This document shows, one piece after another, positions 8,672 through 20,062 of a stretch of DNA of 64,000 nucleotides (positions are counted from its first letter, which is position 1; each line of letters starts with the position of its first letter). The translations under genes and the position numbers were made by a program. The stretch is taken from positions 35,159-99,158 of the forward strand of contig NZ_JACIJI010000008.1 of assembly GCF_014199335.1 (NCBI RefSeq), in the 5' to 3' direction. The notes under the pieces were generated by a model that was not told the origin of the DNA, made no database searches, and saw only the letters and a list, made by a program, of their open reading frames with translations. Source of the DNA: Stakelama sediminis (GTDB lineage Bacteria > Pseudomonadota > Alphaproteobacteria > Sphingomonadales > Sphingomonadaceae).

Positions 8672-9583
8672 TTAGTTAACGAAGCTGCTGAGCGGCACCG
8701 GAAAAACCTTCGAACAAAAAGCGCAGTCGACGGCGATATTCCCCTTTTCATCGGCCATGTCCTGCCGCTCCGTATCCGAAAATTTCGCCAGCACCTGGCG
8801 GATATAGTCAGGATCGCACCGGCATCCGCGTGTCAGATCGACTGCACTCAGCGTGCGCACTTCCCGTTCCTCATTGAACAACCGCCAGATCAGCGTTTCC
8901 AGCGGCAATTCGGGATCGGCCAGTTCGTCCGCGCCCATCGTCGCAGCGAGCGTTTCGACATGTTCCCATTCGGGGTGGTCGAGCCGGGTATGCAGGCGTT
9001 CGCGTCCCTCTTCGCCTTCGGGAAGGTGCTGGAGGAACAGGCCGCCCGCCACCAGATTCCCGTGGGCATCGCGACGTGTGCCGAGGCGGACGAGGCTGGG
9101 AATCTGCTCGGACTGATAGAAATAGCTCTGCGCGGCTTCGGCCAGCGACGCGCCGTCCAGCGGCACGATGCCCTGATAGCGCTCATCGGTTGCCGCCTGA
9201 TCGAACGTCACCGCAAGATAGCCGTTGCCGAACAGCGCGAACAGCGACGGTTCGTCCGGCCCTTCGGCCAGCCGGTCGGCGTCGAACTGCACATAACCAC
9301 GCAGCTCGCCACCGCGATAATCGCACACCAGCAGGCTGACGATCCCGTTCTGCGTCTGCGCCTGCAACGTCAACTGGCCATCGACATCCTTCAGCGTCGA
9401 CCCCAGCAACGCGGTCAGCACTAGCGCCTCTGCCAGCAACTGCTCGATGACCGGCGGATAGGCGTGCGCCGACAGCACTTCCCCCAGCACCGGCCCCAGC
9501 CGCGCCAGTCGTCCGCGCGCATGCTGGTCGGGAATGGTGAAACCGATTGCACGGTCGAGATCGGGGGTGGTTGCTTCAGTCAC
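8672..9583 (-). CDS. hslO: Redox-regulated chaperone Hsp33
   Basis: 303 aa. A holdase activated by oxidation. The zinc-binding redox switch is intact: C254-R-C256 and C287-A-F-C290, with the metastable linker between them. The N-terminal domain shows the family features GLGNGYLAVT-like (here FGNGYLAVTFD) and the LLxQxLPE-like segment LFLQHLPEGEE. Separated from argF by a short repeat-containing gap. Confidence 0.95.
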   Translation of the reverse strand: MTEATTPDLDRAIGFTIPDQHARGRLARLGPVLGEVLSAHAYPPVIEQLLAEALVLTALLGSTLKDVDGQLTLQAQTQNGIVSLLVCDYRGGELRGYVQFDADRLAEGPDEPSLFALFGNGYLAVTFDQAATDERYQGIVPLDGASLAEAAQSYFYQSEQIPSLVRLGTRRDAHGNLVAGGLFLQHLPEGEEGRERLHTRLDHPEWEHVETLAATMGADELADPELPLETLIWRLFNEEREVRTLSAVDLTRGCRCDPDYIRQVLAKFSDTERQDMADEKGNIAVDCAFCSKVFPVPLSSFVN

Positions 9584-9592
9584 GTCAAATCC

Positions 9593-9672
9593 TCGTCATC
9601 CCTGCGCAAGCCGGGATTTCCTGCCCATTACGCATTTTGCCGGAAAGGCTCCGGCCTGCACCGGAAGGACGA
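9593..9672. repeat. Imperfect-palindrome extragenic repeat
   Basis: An 80-bp intergenic stretch whose outer arms (TCGTCATCCCTGCGCAAGCC and, inverted, TCGTCCTTCCGGTGCAGGCC) are imperfect inverted repeats. The left arm resembles the 'GTCATCCC-GCG-AAGCCGGGA' repeat common between genes in alphaproteobacteria. No coding capacity. Confidence 0.5.
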
Positions 9673-9700
9673 AGGTAGGAAGCCGCGTCGGCGTTACAAC

Positions 9701-10627
9701 TCAGCCAATCTGGCCGAAGCACCAGCGCAGGATCGATTTTTGCGCGTGCAGGCGGTTCTCCGCTTCCGGCCAGATCAGCGATTGCGGCCCGTCAATCACC
9801 TCTGCCACCACCTCTTCACCGCGATGCGCGGGCAGGCAGTGGAGGAACACCGCATCGGGCTTTGCCGCCTGCATCAAGATCGGCGTGACCTGATAGGGCA
9901 GCATGGCCTTCAGCTTTTTCTCGGCATGATCCTGCCCCATTGAAATCCAGGTATCGGTGACGATGACGTCCGCGCCGGACACCGCCGCCGCCGGATCGCG
10001 GGTAACACTGGCACGACCGTCGGCACCGCTTACGAAAACGGGGTCCGGATCATAGCCTTGGGGACAAGCGGCGGCGACGTCGAACTGCATCAGGCCGCCC
10101 GCTTCCAGAATCGAATGCAGCACATTGTTGCCGTCGCCCAGCCATGCCCATTTCAGTCCCGGCAGCGCCTTGCCCGCTTCGATCACGGTCAGCAGGTCGG
10201 CGACGATCTGGCAGGGATGCGATGCGTCGGTCAGCCCGTTGATGACGGGGACGCTGGCATATTCGGCCATCTCCTCGACCTTCGCATGATCGTCGGTGCG
10301 CACCATGATCGCGTCGCAATAGCCCGACAGCACGCGCGCGGTATCGGCAACCGTCTCCCCGCGCCCAAGCTGGGTGGAGGCTGCATCGAGCACCAGCGCA
10401 GACCCGCCGAGCTGGCGCATCGCCATGTCGAAACTCACCCGCGTGCGGGTCGAGCTTTTTTCGAACACCATCGCCAGCGTGCGCCCCGCCAGCGGGGCAT
10501 CGGCATCGGGTTTGCCCTTCGGCCATCCGGCGCGCGCCTGTTTACGGTCCAGCGCATCGGCCAGGATCGCGGCAACCCCGTCGCCGCCCGCATCGCTCAG
10601 GTTCAAAAAATTCCGATAGTCACTCAC
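9701..10627 (-). CDS. argF: Ornithine carbamoyltransferase
   Basis: 308 aa. Forms citrulline from ornithine and carbamoyl phosphate. The carbamoyl-phosphate motif STRTR is at 59-63, HPCQ follows in the middle, and the ornithine/catalytic motif [13 protein letters not shown] is near the C-terminus. It lies 48 nt downstream of argD on the same strand, forming an argD-argF arginine operon. Confidence 0.97.
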   Translation of the reverse strand: MSDYRNFLNLSDAGGDGVAAILADALDRKQARAGWPKGKPDADAPLAGRTLAMVFEKSSTRTRVSFDMAMRQLGGSALVLDAASTQLGRGETVADTARVLSGYCDAIMVRTDDHAKVEEMAEYASVPVINGLTDASHPCQIVADLLTVIEAGKALPGLKWAWLGDGNNVLHSILEAGGLMQFDVAAACPQGYDPDPVFVSGADGRASVTRDPAAAVSGADVIVTDTWISMGQDHAEKKLKAMLPYQVTPILMQAAKPDAVFLHCLPAHRGEEVVAEVIDGPQSLIWPEAENRLHAQKSILRWCFGQIG

Positions 10628-10675
10628 GAGGTTTCTCCCCCGGTCGGAGGCGCACCCGGCGCCTTCCGGTTAATC

Positions 10676-11872
10676 TCAATCATCGGCAGGCGGCGTATAG
10701 ACGCGCGCTGCTTCGCTCAGTTTTTCGATGCACTCGCTGATATGATCTTCCTCGATCACCAGCGGCGGCAACATGCGCACGACATTGTCCCCGGCCGCGA
10801 CCAGCAACAACCCGTGATTATCGCGGCAATGCGCGACGAAATCGCGGCTCACCGCCGGTTCCTTCAGCTTGAGACCAAGCATCAACCCCATGCCGCGCAC
10901 GCTGTCGAACAACTGGTCGTGATTGGGAATCATCTGTTCCAGCCCGGAACGCAGGCGCTCGCCCATCGTCTTCACCCGGTCGAGGAAACCGTCTTCGAAC
11001 ATCACGTCGAGGATCGCCTCGCCCGCCGCCATCGCCAGCGGATTGCCGCCATAGGTCGAACCGTGGGTACCGAACACCATACCCTTGGCCGCTTCCTCGG
11101 TGGCAAGGCACGCCCCCAGCGGGAAGCCGCCGCCGATCCCCTTGGCCGAGGCCAGAATGTCGGGCGTGATGCCATATTGCTCATGCGCGAACCAGGTTCC
11201 GGTCCGGCCATAGCCGCACTGGACCTCGTCCAGCACCAGCAGCAGCCCCTTCTCATCCGCCGCCTTGCGCAGCCCTTTCAGAAATTCCTGCGTCGCGGGA
11301 CGGATACCGCCCTCGCCCTGCACCGGCTCGACCAGAAACCCGGCAGTATTCTCATCGACCAGCGCCAGCGCGGCGTCGAGATCGTTGAACGGGGCATAGG
11401 CGAAACCGGGCAGCAACGGCTCGAACCCGTCGCGCATCTTCGGCTGATTGGTCGCCGAAATCGCGCCCAGCGTACGTCCGTGAAACGCGCTGTTGAACGT
11501 AATCAGCGTATGTTTCTGCGGATTGCCGTCGGCATAGTGGTAACGCCGCGCGGTCTTGATCGCGCACTCGACCGCTTCCGCGCCCGAATTGGTGAAGAAC
11601 ACCGTGTCGGCAAAACAATGGTCGACGATCCGCTTGGCCAGCTTCTCGCCCTGCGGGCTGCCGTACATGTTCGACACATGCATCAGCGTTGCCGCCTGCT
11701 CCTGAATGGCCTTGGTCAGGTGCGGATGGCCGTGGCCCAGCGCATTAACGGCGATGCCGCTGGCGAAATCCAGATAGCGTTCGCCGCGCTCGCCGATCAG
11801 GTAGCAGCCCTCCCCTCGCACCGGACGCACATCGCACCGCGGGTAAACGGGCATGAGCGGGGTGATAGTCAT
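10676..11872 (-). CDS. argD: Acetylornithine aminotransferase (PLP class III)
   Basis: 398 aa from the ATG at 11872, which matches the family N-terminus (PVYPRCDVRPVRGEGCYL); the 35 upstream codons are not conserved. The PLP site is visible: SGAEAVECAIK, then LVLDEVQCGYGRTG with the cofactor Asp, and the Schiff-base Lys in ILASAKGIGGGFPLGA. First gene of the argD-argF operon. Preceded by a hairpin at 11921-11941 that could be part of the leader. Confidence 0.96.
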   Translation of the reverse strand: MTITPLMPVYPRCDVRPVRGEGCYLIGERGERYLDFASGIAVNALGHGHPHLTKAIQEQAATLMHVSNMYGSPQGEKLAKRIVDHCFADTVFFTNSGAEAVECAIKTARRYHYADGNPQKHTLITFNSAFHGRTLGAISATNQPKMRDGFEPLLPGFAYAPFNDLDAALALVDENTAGFLVEPVQGEGGIRPATQEFLKGLRKAADEKGLLLVLDEVQCGYGRTGTWFAHEQYGITPDILASAKGIGGGFPLGACLATEEAAKGMVFGTHGSTYGGNPLAMAAGEAILDVMFEDGFLDRVKTMGERLRSGLEQMIPNHDQLFDSVRGMGLMLGLKLKEPAVSRDFVAHCRDNHGLLLVAAGDNVVRMLPPLVIEEDHISECIEKLSEAARVYTPPADD

Positions 11873-11920
11873 GGGCACTGCTCCTTCAAACTGACCGAAT
11901 CGAACTCCGGAAAACACAAA

Positions 11921-11941
11921 GGGCGGTCCAACCGACCGCCC
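11921..11941 (-). promoter_or_regulatory. Hairpin in the argD leader
   Basis: An 8-bp perfect stem GGGCGGTC / GACCGCCC with a 5-nt loop, followed on the minus strand by TTTGTGTTTT, 49 nt upstream of the argD ATG. If transcription starts upstream of it, it has the form of an attenuator; otherwise it could end antisense-side transcripts. No leader peptide rich in Arg was seen. Confidence 0.45.
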
Positions 11942-12080
11942 GGATGCCGTGTACGAGCCAGAGGTGGCGGGCGTCAATATGCCCGCCTTCAGAGCAAAAC
12001 CAACGTTGCAATTTTTACACTTTTATTACACAAAAGTTTCTGCTATTGTAATATTGCATAAGTTCTATATTGGGCGCGGC

Positions 12081-12764
12081 ATGTTGACCCGAAACATGCT
12101 TCGACTCGTCGTTTTGCTTGCCTGCTGCACAGCACCTGTCAGCGCCTGGGCCAAAGATGATGCGCAACTGTGGACCAATACCAGCGCCAAGGTAAAACTA
12201 GGCGACGGCTGGAGTATTTCGCAGGAGCTGACCGCGCGGTTCAGCGACAATCGCAACGGCCTGTATGAGCTGGAAAGCGATACGCTGCTCAACTACCAGA
12301 TCAGTCCGATGATTATGATCGGGGCGGGCTATGTGCATGATCCCAACTATGCCGGTGGCGATTTCACCGTGATGGAACATCGTGCGCGCGAAGAGGTGAC
12401 CTTCAACAATCTGATCCATATCGGGCCCGGCGCAATCAGCGCGCGGATGCGGCTGGAAACCCGCTGGCGTGACGGTGCAACCGGGACCGGATGGCGGCTG
12501 CGTCCCTATGTCAAATATTCGCTGCCACTCGGGTCACACGGCATCAAATTCTCGATCAGCCATGAAAGTTTCGTCAATCTCAATTCCGTACCCTACCAGA
12601 AGATCACCGGCGAGAACCGGATGCGGAATATGGCCGCACTCTCTTTCCCGGTATCGAAGGTCGCCGGGCTGGAAGTCGGATATATCGAACAGCACGGCTT
12701 CGTTCCCGGCGGTGCCGACAGTGACGATCACGTCGCATCGGTGGCGCTGAAACTGTCGCTTTGA
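12081..12764 (+). CDS. DUF2490 family outer-membrane-type protein
   Basis: 227 aa from the ATG at 12081 (ATG 12096 possible). A signal peptide ends at SAWAKD. The mature protein begins LWTNTSAKVKLGDGWSISQE and alternates short polar and aromatic beta strands to the end (VASVALKLSL). This is the DUF2490 pattern, predicted as a small beta-barrel. The upstream region 12000-12070 is unusually AT-rich for this genome and probably holds the promoter. Divergent from argD. Confidence 0.8.
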   Translation: MLTRNMLRLVVLLACCTAPVSAWAKDDAQLWTNTSAKVKLGDGWSISQELTARFSDNRNGLYELESDTLLNYQISPMIMIGAGYVHDPNYAGGDFTVMEHRAREEVTFNNLIHIGPGAISARMRLETRWRDGATGTGWRLRPYVKYSLPLGSHGIKFSISHESFVNLNSVPYQKITGENRMRNMAALSFPVSKVAGLEVGYIEQHGFVPGGADSDDHVASVALKLSL

Positions 12765-12801
12765 TCGGGCAGGGCCGGCTGAACGCCTGAGCGCGCGCCG
12801 A

Positions 12802-13638
12802 TCAGTTCTTGATCTTCCAGCCGCGTTTCAGCAGCGTGTAGCACAGCAGGCCCAGCACGATATCAAGGCCAAGCACCACCAGCGCGCCGATCAGAACCGG
12901 CGAGTCGCTGATCCCCAGAAAACCGTAGCGAAAACCGGAAATGATATAGAAGAACGGATTGGCGTGGCTGATCGCCTGAAATGCCGGTGCCAGCCGGTCG
13001 ATCGAGTAGAACGTCCCCGACAGCAGCGTCAGCGGCGCGATCACGAAATTGGTGACGGCGGCCGAATGGTCGAACTTCTCAGCCCAGATCGACGTCAGCA
13101 CACCCATGAACGCGAGAAACAGCGATCCCAGCAGGCCGAACCAGATAATGGCCCAGATATGATGCGGCGTGGCATGCACGCCCGGCCACAACAGCATGGC
13201 CAGCCAGACCGTTCCGCCGACGCACAGCGCACGCGTCACCGCGCCGCCTGCCAGCCCGGCAAGCAGTTCGCCCACCGAAAGCGGCGGCATCAGGTAATCG
13301 ACGATCGTCCCCTGTATCTTGCCGACAAGCAGGGAAAAGCTGGCATTCTGGAACGCGTTGTTGAGCATCCCCATGATGATCAGGCCCGGCGCGATAAAGT
13401 CGGCGAAGGACACGCCTTCCACCATGCCGCGGCCCCGCCCGCCCAGCGCAAGGGTGAAAATCACCAGATACAACAGGGTCGTGATCGCCGGTGCCCAGAC
13501 AGTTTGCAACTGCACCTTGAAGAAACGGCGCACCTCCTTGATATAGAGGGTCCACAGACCGGCCCAGTTGACATTGCGGAATACCGCAATACCGGGTTCG
13601 GTCAGTCTGTCGTCACCGGAAACGGGCTGGTCGGTCAT
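12802..13638 (-). CDS. ABC-2 type transporter permease
   Basis: 278 aa from ATG 13638 (ATG 13656 possible). Six hydrophobic segments and the ABC-2 membrane pattern LAGLAGGAVTRALCV and ISGFRYGFLG near the last helices, like YadH/NodJ exporters of polysaccharides or lipids. No ATP-binding partner lies next to it in this window, so the cognate ATPase must be encoded elsewhere. The substrate is unknown. Divergent from gcrA. Confidence 0.83.
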   Translation of the reverse strand: MTDQPVSGDDRLTEPGIAVFRNVNWAGLWTLYIKEVRRFFKVQLQTVWAPAITTLLYLVIFTLALGGRGRGMVEGVSFADFIAPGLIIMGMLNNAFQNASFSLLVGKIQGTIVDYLMPPLSVGELLAGLAGGAVTRALCVGGTVWLAMLLWPGVHATPHHIWAIIWFGLLGSLFLAFMGVLTSIWAEKFDHSAAVTNFVIAPLTLLSGTFYSIDRLAPAFQAISHANPFFYIISGFRYGFLGISDSPVLIGALVVLGLDIVLGLLCYTLLKRGWKIKN

Positions 13639-13709
13639 GGCTTTTCGCCTAGCCATTGCCGCGAAGTCCTGCAACCCGGTGCTGCGCACATGTTTGAGGA
13701 TTTTGACGA

Positions 13710-14366
13710 ATGAGCTGGACCGAAGAACGCATTTCCACGCTTAAAAAAATGTGGGAATCGGGCATGACGGCAAGCCAGATCGCCGAGGAACTGGGCGGTG
13801 TCAGCCGTAATGCAGTGATCGGCAAGGCCCATCGGCTGGGCCTGCAATCGCGCCCGTCCCCTGTGAAGAGCAATGAGGGCGACGCCAAACCGGCCAAGGC
13901 CGCCAGGCCTGCCCCCGCCCCGAAGGCGGCATCCAAACCCGCACCGCCGCCCTCTCCGGCACCGGCTCCCGCGCCACCGCCCCCGGCCGCGAAGGCACAG
14001 GAGGAGGACGCAGAAGATGAAAAGCCCCGGCCTATGGTTCGCTCTGTCGGCCCCGGCGGCTTTGTGCGTCAGAACCCCGGCGATCAGGCCCCCCCGGCAA
14101 CACCGGCACCGCCGCGGCGGCTGGTGCCCGCCAAGCCGTCACCGGAGGTTGCCGACAAAACGTCGCTGCTCGACCTCAATGACAAAATCTGCAAATGGCC
14201 GATGGGCCATCCCGGCGAACCCGACTTTCATTTCTGCGGAGACAAGGTGAATCCGGGCTTCCCCTACTGCGTCGAGCATTGCGGCCACGCCTATCAGGCA
14301 CAGCTCCCGCGCCGCGACCGCCGCCCGCCGCCGCCGCTGCCCTATGGCGGCCCGCGCGTGCGCTGA
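13710..14366 (+). CDS. gcrA: GcrA cell-cycle regulator
   Basis: 218 aa. The N-terminal DNA-binding domain is textbook GcrA: MSWTEERISTLKKMWESGM, then SQIAEELGGVSRNAVIGKAH. GcrA binds sigma70-RNA polymerase and activates methylated promoters in alphaproteobacteria. A long Ala/Pro/Lys linker (about 50-145) leads to the C-terminal polymerase-contact domain with CKWPMGHPGEPDFHFCG and PYCVEHC. The linker is longer than in Caulobacter GcrA (about 170 aa). Followed by its own terminator. Confidence 0.95.
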   Translation: MSWTEERISTLKKMWESGMTASQIAEELGGVSRNAVIGKAHRLGLQSRPSPVKSNEGDAKPAKAARPAPAPKAASKPAPPPSPAPAPAPPPPAAKAQEEDAEDEKPRPMVRSVGPGGFVRQNPGDQAPPATPAPPRRLVPAKPSPEVADKTSLLDLNDKICKWPMGHPGEPDFHFCGDKVNPGFPYCVEHCGHAYQAQLPRRDRRPPPPLPYGGPRVR

Positions 14367-14390
14367 GTCCGGTATCATAGCCCAAATCAC

Positions 14391-14431
14391 AATATTGCGT
14401 CGCAGCACATTTGTTGCGGCGCAATATTTTT
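14391..14431 (+). terminator. Rho-independent terminator of gcrA
   Basis: A 14-bp stem (AATATTGCGTCGCA / TGCGGCGCAATATT, one wobble) with a 10-nt loop, running into five T residues. Confidence 0.85.
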
Positions 14432-14599
14432 GCGCGTTTAGTAAGTAGAGTATGCAATACTAAGGGTTTATACTTAGTAATTTCCCTTACCATATCTGTT
14501 TTCTTCTAGTTTCCGGCATCGATATTACGCAATTTTTGCAAGTCCGGTCTTGGGATCGGGTAGAGTAAAGCAAACGCCCGGTGCCGTACGAATCGGCCC

Positions 14600-15028
14600 A
14601 TGGTCTTTTCATTTCACCCATTCGCAACCTTGCCCACGGATCGCCGCGGTGTGGCACTGGTGGAATTCGCGATTACACTGCCGTTGTTGCTCTATCTGAT
14701 CCTCGGCATTCTCACATACGGACAATATTTTCTGCTGGCCCATAGCGCCCAGCAACTTGCCAATGATGCCGCCCGCTCGACGATTGCGGGACTCACCGGG
14801 GCCGAGCGCGCCAGCCTCGCCGGAACCACCATTTCCCGCGAAGCAGCTTCGCTCGATAGCGTGAAGCTGTCCGATATCAGCCACAGCATTCGCGAAGATG
14901 GCAAGGATGTCATGGTGACGGTGCGGATCGACGCCAGCCGCGTCCCCCTGATTTCCACACATCTTATCCCGGTGCCCGATCCCATGATCGAGCGGCGGGC
15001 CGTTATCGCCAGGGGAGGTATTTCATGA
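14600..15028 (+). CDS. tadE: TadE-like pseudopilin/assembly protein
   Basis: 142 aa. After a short charged leader, DRRGVALVEFAITLPLLLYLILGILTYGQ gives the TadE-type prepilin hydrophobic helix with the conserved Glu. The rest is a small extracytoplasmic domain. The stop overlaps the next gene (ATGA). This pair sits alone; no TadA/B/C assembly genes are nearby, so it probably works with a Flp system encoded elsewhere. Confidence 0.8.
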   Translation: MVFSFHPFATLPTDRRGVALVEFAITLPLLLYLILGILTYGQYFLLAHSAQQLANDAARSTIAGLTGAERASLAGTTISREAASLDSVKLSDISHSIREDGKDVMVTVRIDASRVPLISTHLIPVPDPMIERRAVIARGGIS

Positions 15029-16668
15029 AGCGACTATATGCACGGCTGCGACACGACCGGCGCGGCAATGCCGCGATCCTGATCGGCGCAGCCCTGCCGA
15101 TGCTGCTGGGTGCAGGAGCACTGGCGGTCGATCTGGGTTCAGCCCAGCTTGAAAGCCGACGCTTGCAGGGAATTGCCGATTCCGCCGCCCTTGCCGCCGC
15201 CACTGATGCCGCTGATGCGCAGGAACGTGCGCAGGACATGGTCGATGCGTCGGGATGGGATCGCAAGATCGACGTCGTCACCACATCCGGCACCTATGAC
15301 CGCTCCGACAGCGACATCGCCACCCGCTTTTCATCCGGCGGCGTCCACCCGAATGCAGTGAAAGTCACGCTGACCACGCAATCCCCGACATTTCTGGCGC
15401 GTTTTTTCGGCAAGGACAGCATCACGGTCGTACGCAAGGCAACGGCAACACGCGCCAATCTGGCAAGTTTCAGCATCGGCACGCGGCTGCTCAAACTCGA
15501 TGGCGGATTGCTGAACGCCTATTTGTCGGCGCTGACCGGCAGTCAGGTCTCGCTCAGCGTCATGGATTATCAGGCTTTGGCCAGCGCGAATGTCGACTTG
15601 CTGGGGTTTCTGAAACAACTCAATACACAGGCAAATCTGAAGGCGGTCAGCTTCAACGACATTCTGAAATCCTCGGTCAGCGGCCCGCAGGCACTGGCCG
15701 CTGTCGGGGGCGCGTTACCGGCAGGCACCGCCCAGAACGCCCTTACCCGGCTCGCCAGCGCAGCCAGCGGCACCGGCAAACCGCTGTCCAGCCTTATCGA
15801 CCTTGGACCGCTGGGCACGCAGGACGATGGCGGCGGTGCGCTGGTCCGGGTCAATGCCCTGTCGCTGGCGACCGCGCTGCTCGAACTGGCCAATGACAAG
15901 CGGCAGGTGGCGTTCGACCTGTCGGCGGCGGTACCGGGGATTGCGCAGTCGCGGGTCTGGCTGGCGATCGGACAGCGGCCTGAAAGCTCGCCATGGATCG
16001 CGATTACCGATAGCGGCAATCCGGTCATCCGCACCGCGCAGGCCCGCCTCTATATCGAAAACCGGACAGGTTCGACGGCACTGCCCGGTCTCAGCACCCT
16101 CGCCAGCATCGACCTGCCAATCTATGCCGAACTGGCGAGCGGTGAGGCCCGACTCGACAGGATTTCCTGTGACGGGAATGCACGACATGTCACGATCGAT
16201 GCGCGCAGCGGACTCGGCAAGGCGGCAATCGGCACCATCGACACCGGTACGCTGGACGATTTTTCCCGTGAACCGGCGATCAGCGACGCCCATCTCATCA
16301 ACGCCCTGTTGCTGAAGGTCGACGGCAGCGCCACGATCGACCTTGGCGGCGATGAGCCATGGCATACGCTTCGTTTCAACGACGCCCAGATCGCCGACGG
16401 CGACCCGCAAACGGTATCGGGCAGCACAGCGGTACAGGGTATCGTGTCCAGTCTGGCATCCCGGATAAAGCTGAAGGTCAGCGCGGCGGGCCTGCTTTCC
16501 GTCAATACCGGTCCGATCGGCAACGCCGTGGCATCGCAGCTTACCACCGTGGCCCCCGCGCTGGACGGACTGGTCAATCTGGCGACCGGTGCGCTGGGCG
16601 TGCATTATGGTCAGGCAGACGTCTGGGTGACGGGTGTGCGCTGCGGACAACCGGTGCTCGTATCCTGA
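15025..16668 (+). CDS. tadG: TadG-like pilus assembly protein
   Basis: 547 aa. The N-terminus DRRGNAAILIGAALPMLLGAGALAVDLG followed by RRLQGIADSAALAAATDAA is the TadG/Flp assembly N-terminal module with one transmembrane helix. The large rest is a secreted domain rich in Ser, Thr, Ala and Leu, without a recognised von Willebrand A motif. Coupled by a 4-nt overlap to the TadE-like gene. Confidence 0.78.
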   Translation: MKRLYARLRHDRRGNAAILIGAALPMLLGAGALAVDLGSAQLESRRLQGIADSAALAAATDAADAQERAQDMVDASGWDRKIDVVTTSGTYDRSDSDIATRFSSGGVHPNAVKVTLTTQSPTFLARFFGKDSITVVRKATATRANLASFSIGTRLLKLDGGLLNAYLSALTGSQVSLSVMDYQALASANVDLLGFLKQLNTQANLKAVSFNDILKSSVSGPQALAAVGGALPAGTAQNALTRLASAASGTGKPLSSLIDLGPLGTQDDGGGALVRVNALSLATALLELANDKRQVAFDLSAAVPGIAQSRVWLAIGQRPESSPWIAITDSGNPVIRTAQARLYIENRTGSTALPGLSTLASIDLPIYAELASGEARLDRISCDGNARHVTIDARSGLGKAAIGTIDTGTLDDFSREPAISDAHLINALLLKVDGSATIDLGGDEPWHTLRFNDAQIADGDPQTVSGSTAVQGIVSSLASRIKLKVSAAGLLSVNTGPIGNAVASQLTTVAPALDGLVNLATGALGVHYGQADVWVTGVRCGQPVLVS

Positions 16669-16673
16669 CATAG

Positions 16674-18713
<2,040 letters not shown>

Positions 18714-18736
18714 CGCCCGTGACGGGAGAGACTGGA

Positions 18737-20056
18737 ATGATCCGCCTTGCCAGCGCAATCACAGCGGTGCTGATACTATCCGCAGCACCGGCAGTCGCCC
18801 GAACACCCTTTCAGGACACGATGAACAGCATCGATGCGTCGGTTTCCCTGACCGACCGGATCGGCGAACTCATCCCGATCCTGAAGGGCGAAGGCAACTA
18901 TAACGCCTACTTCTCCGCCGCATTCCGCGAACAGGTGCCGAAGGCAAAGCTGGATGCACTGATGAAGCAGGTGGAGGCCGCTATCGGCACGCCGGTTTCC
19001 ATCGAAAAGATCACCCCCGCCACGCCCTTCGCCGCAACCCTGCGTGTCGGGTTTACCAAAGGTGTGGCGACGATGCGGATCGCCGTCGATCCGAACACGC
19101 CGCATCGGGTGACCGGCCTGCTCATCACCGGCACCGAACCGCGCGGCGATACGCTGTCGCAACTGGAAGCGTCGTTCAAAACGCTGCCGGGACAGTCCGG
19201 CTATGCCATCTATGCGCTGAGCGACGGGGCACCGAAACTGCTGGCCGGTATGAAGCCCGAACTATCCGCCCCGCTCGGTTCCAGTTTCAAATTATGGGTG
19301 CTGGCCGCCGCCGCGCAGCAGGTTGCGGACGGCACGCGCCACTGGTCGGATATTCTCCCGCTGGTGCATACCAACCTGCCCGGCGGGACACTTTCAAGCT
19401 GGCCGGATGGTGCGCCGCTGACGCTGCAATCGCTGACCACCTTCATGCTTTCGCAAAGCGACAACAGCGCCACTGATACGCTGATCGGTGCGCTGGGACC
19501 GGACAAGGTCGACGCGATGGTCAGCGCAACCGGCGTGGCTCAGCCGGATCGCACCCTGCCCGTCCTGACCACCGCGCAGGCGTTCGCCCTGAAAGACCCG
19601 GCCAATGCCGAAATCCTTGCCGCATGGCAGAGCGCGACATCCCCGGACGCGCGGCGGGCCGTGCTTGCGCAACACAAGGCGGCGCTCGCCAAGCCGGTGC
19701 GTGAATCGGTCTTTTCCGGCAAACCGGTGGCGGTCGACAGCGTTGAATGGTTCGCCAGTCCCGCCGATGAGGCAAAGGTGCTCGACTGGCTGCGCCGTAA
19801 TGCCGGAGACACGGCGCTCACACTGATGGCGGTCAATCCCGGCACCAATGCCGATATCGCCGGGAAATTCGCCTATATCGGCTATAAGGGCGGATCGGAG
19901 CCGGGGGTGATCGCGATGAACTATCTTGTCCGGCGCAAGGACGGGCGCTGGTTCGCGGTCACCGGCAACTGGCATCGCGACGATGCGGGCGTGAAGACGG
20001 AAAGCTTCGCCAGCCTGATGAACCGGGCGCTCGCGCTGACCGCAAAGATCGACTGA
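18737..20056 (+). CDS. Serine beta-lactamase-like hydrolase, secreted
   Basis: 439 aa with a signal peptide (SAAPAVA). The N-terminal 130 residues form an NTF2/Cpl-like domain; the C-terminal part is a class A-like serine hydrolase with SSFK (SxxK nucleophile motif), SDN in LSQSDNSATDTL, and KGG in YIGYKGGSEPG replacing the usual KTG. The KGG variant and the extra N-terminal domain argue for a peptidoglycan- or peptide-directed hydrolase rather than a true antibiotic beta-lactamase. Follows parE closely. Confidence 0.82.
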   Translation: MIRLASAITAVLILSAAPAVARTPFQDTMNSIDASVSLTDRIGELIPILKGEGNYNAYFSAAFREQVPKAKLDALMKQVEAAIGTPVSIEKITPATPFAATLRVGFTKGVATMRIAVDPNTPHRVTGLLITGTEPRGDTLSQLEASFKTLPGQSGYAIYALSDGAPKLLAGMKPELSAPLGSSFKLWVLAAAAQQVADGTRHWSDILPLVHTNLPGGTLSSWPDGAPLTLQSLTTFMLSQSDNSATDTLIGALGPDKVDAMVSATGVAQPDRTLPVLTTAQAFALKDPANAEILAAWQSATSPDARRAVLAQHKAALAKPVRESVFSGKPVAVDSVEWFASPADEAKVLDWLRRNAGDTALTLMAVNPGTNADIAGKFAYIGYKGGSEPGVIAMNYLVRRKDGRWFAVTGNWHRDDAGVKTESFASLMNRALALTAKID

Positions 20057-20062
20057 CTTTTC

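Noticed and set aside
10058..12061. 667-codon plus-strand frame across argF and argD
   Set aside because: His/Arg/Gln-rich shadow of two certain genes; no domain.
18737..20056. True class A antibiotic beta-lactamase
   Set aside because: KGG instead of KTG, an extra N-terminal domain and chromosomal housekeeping context argue against it.
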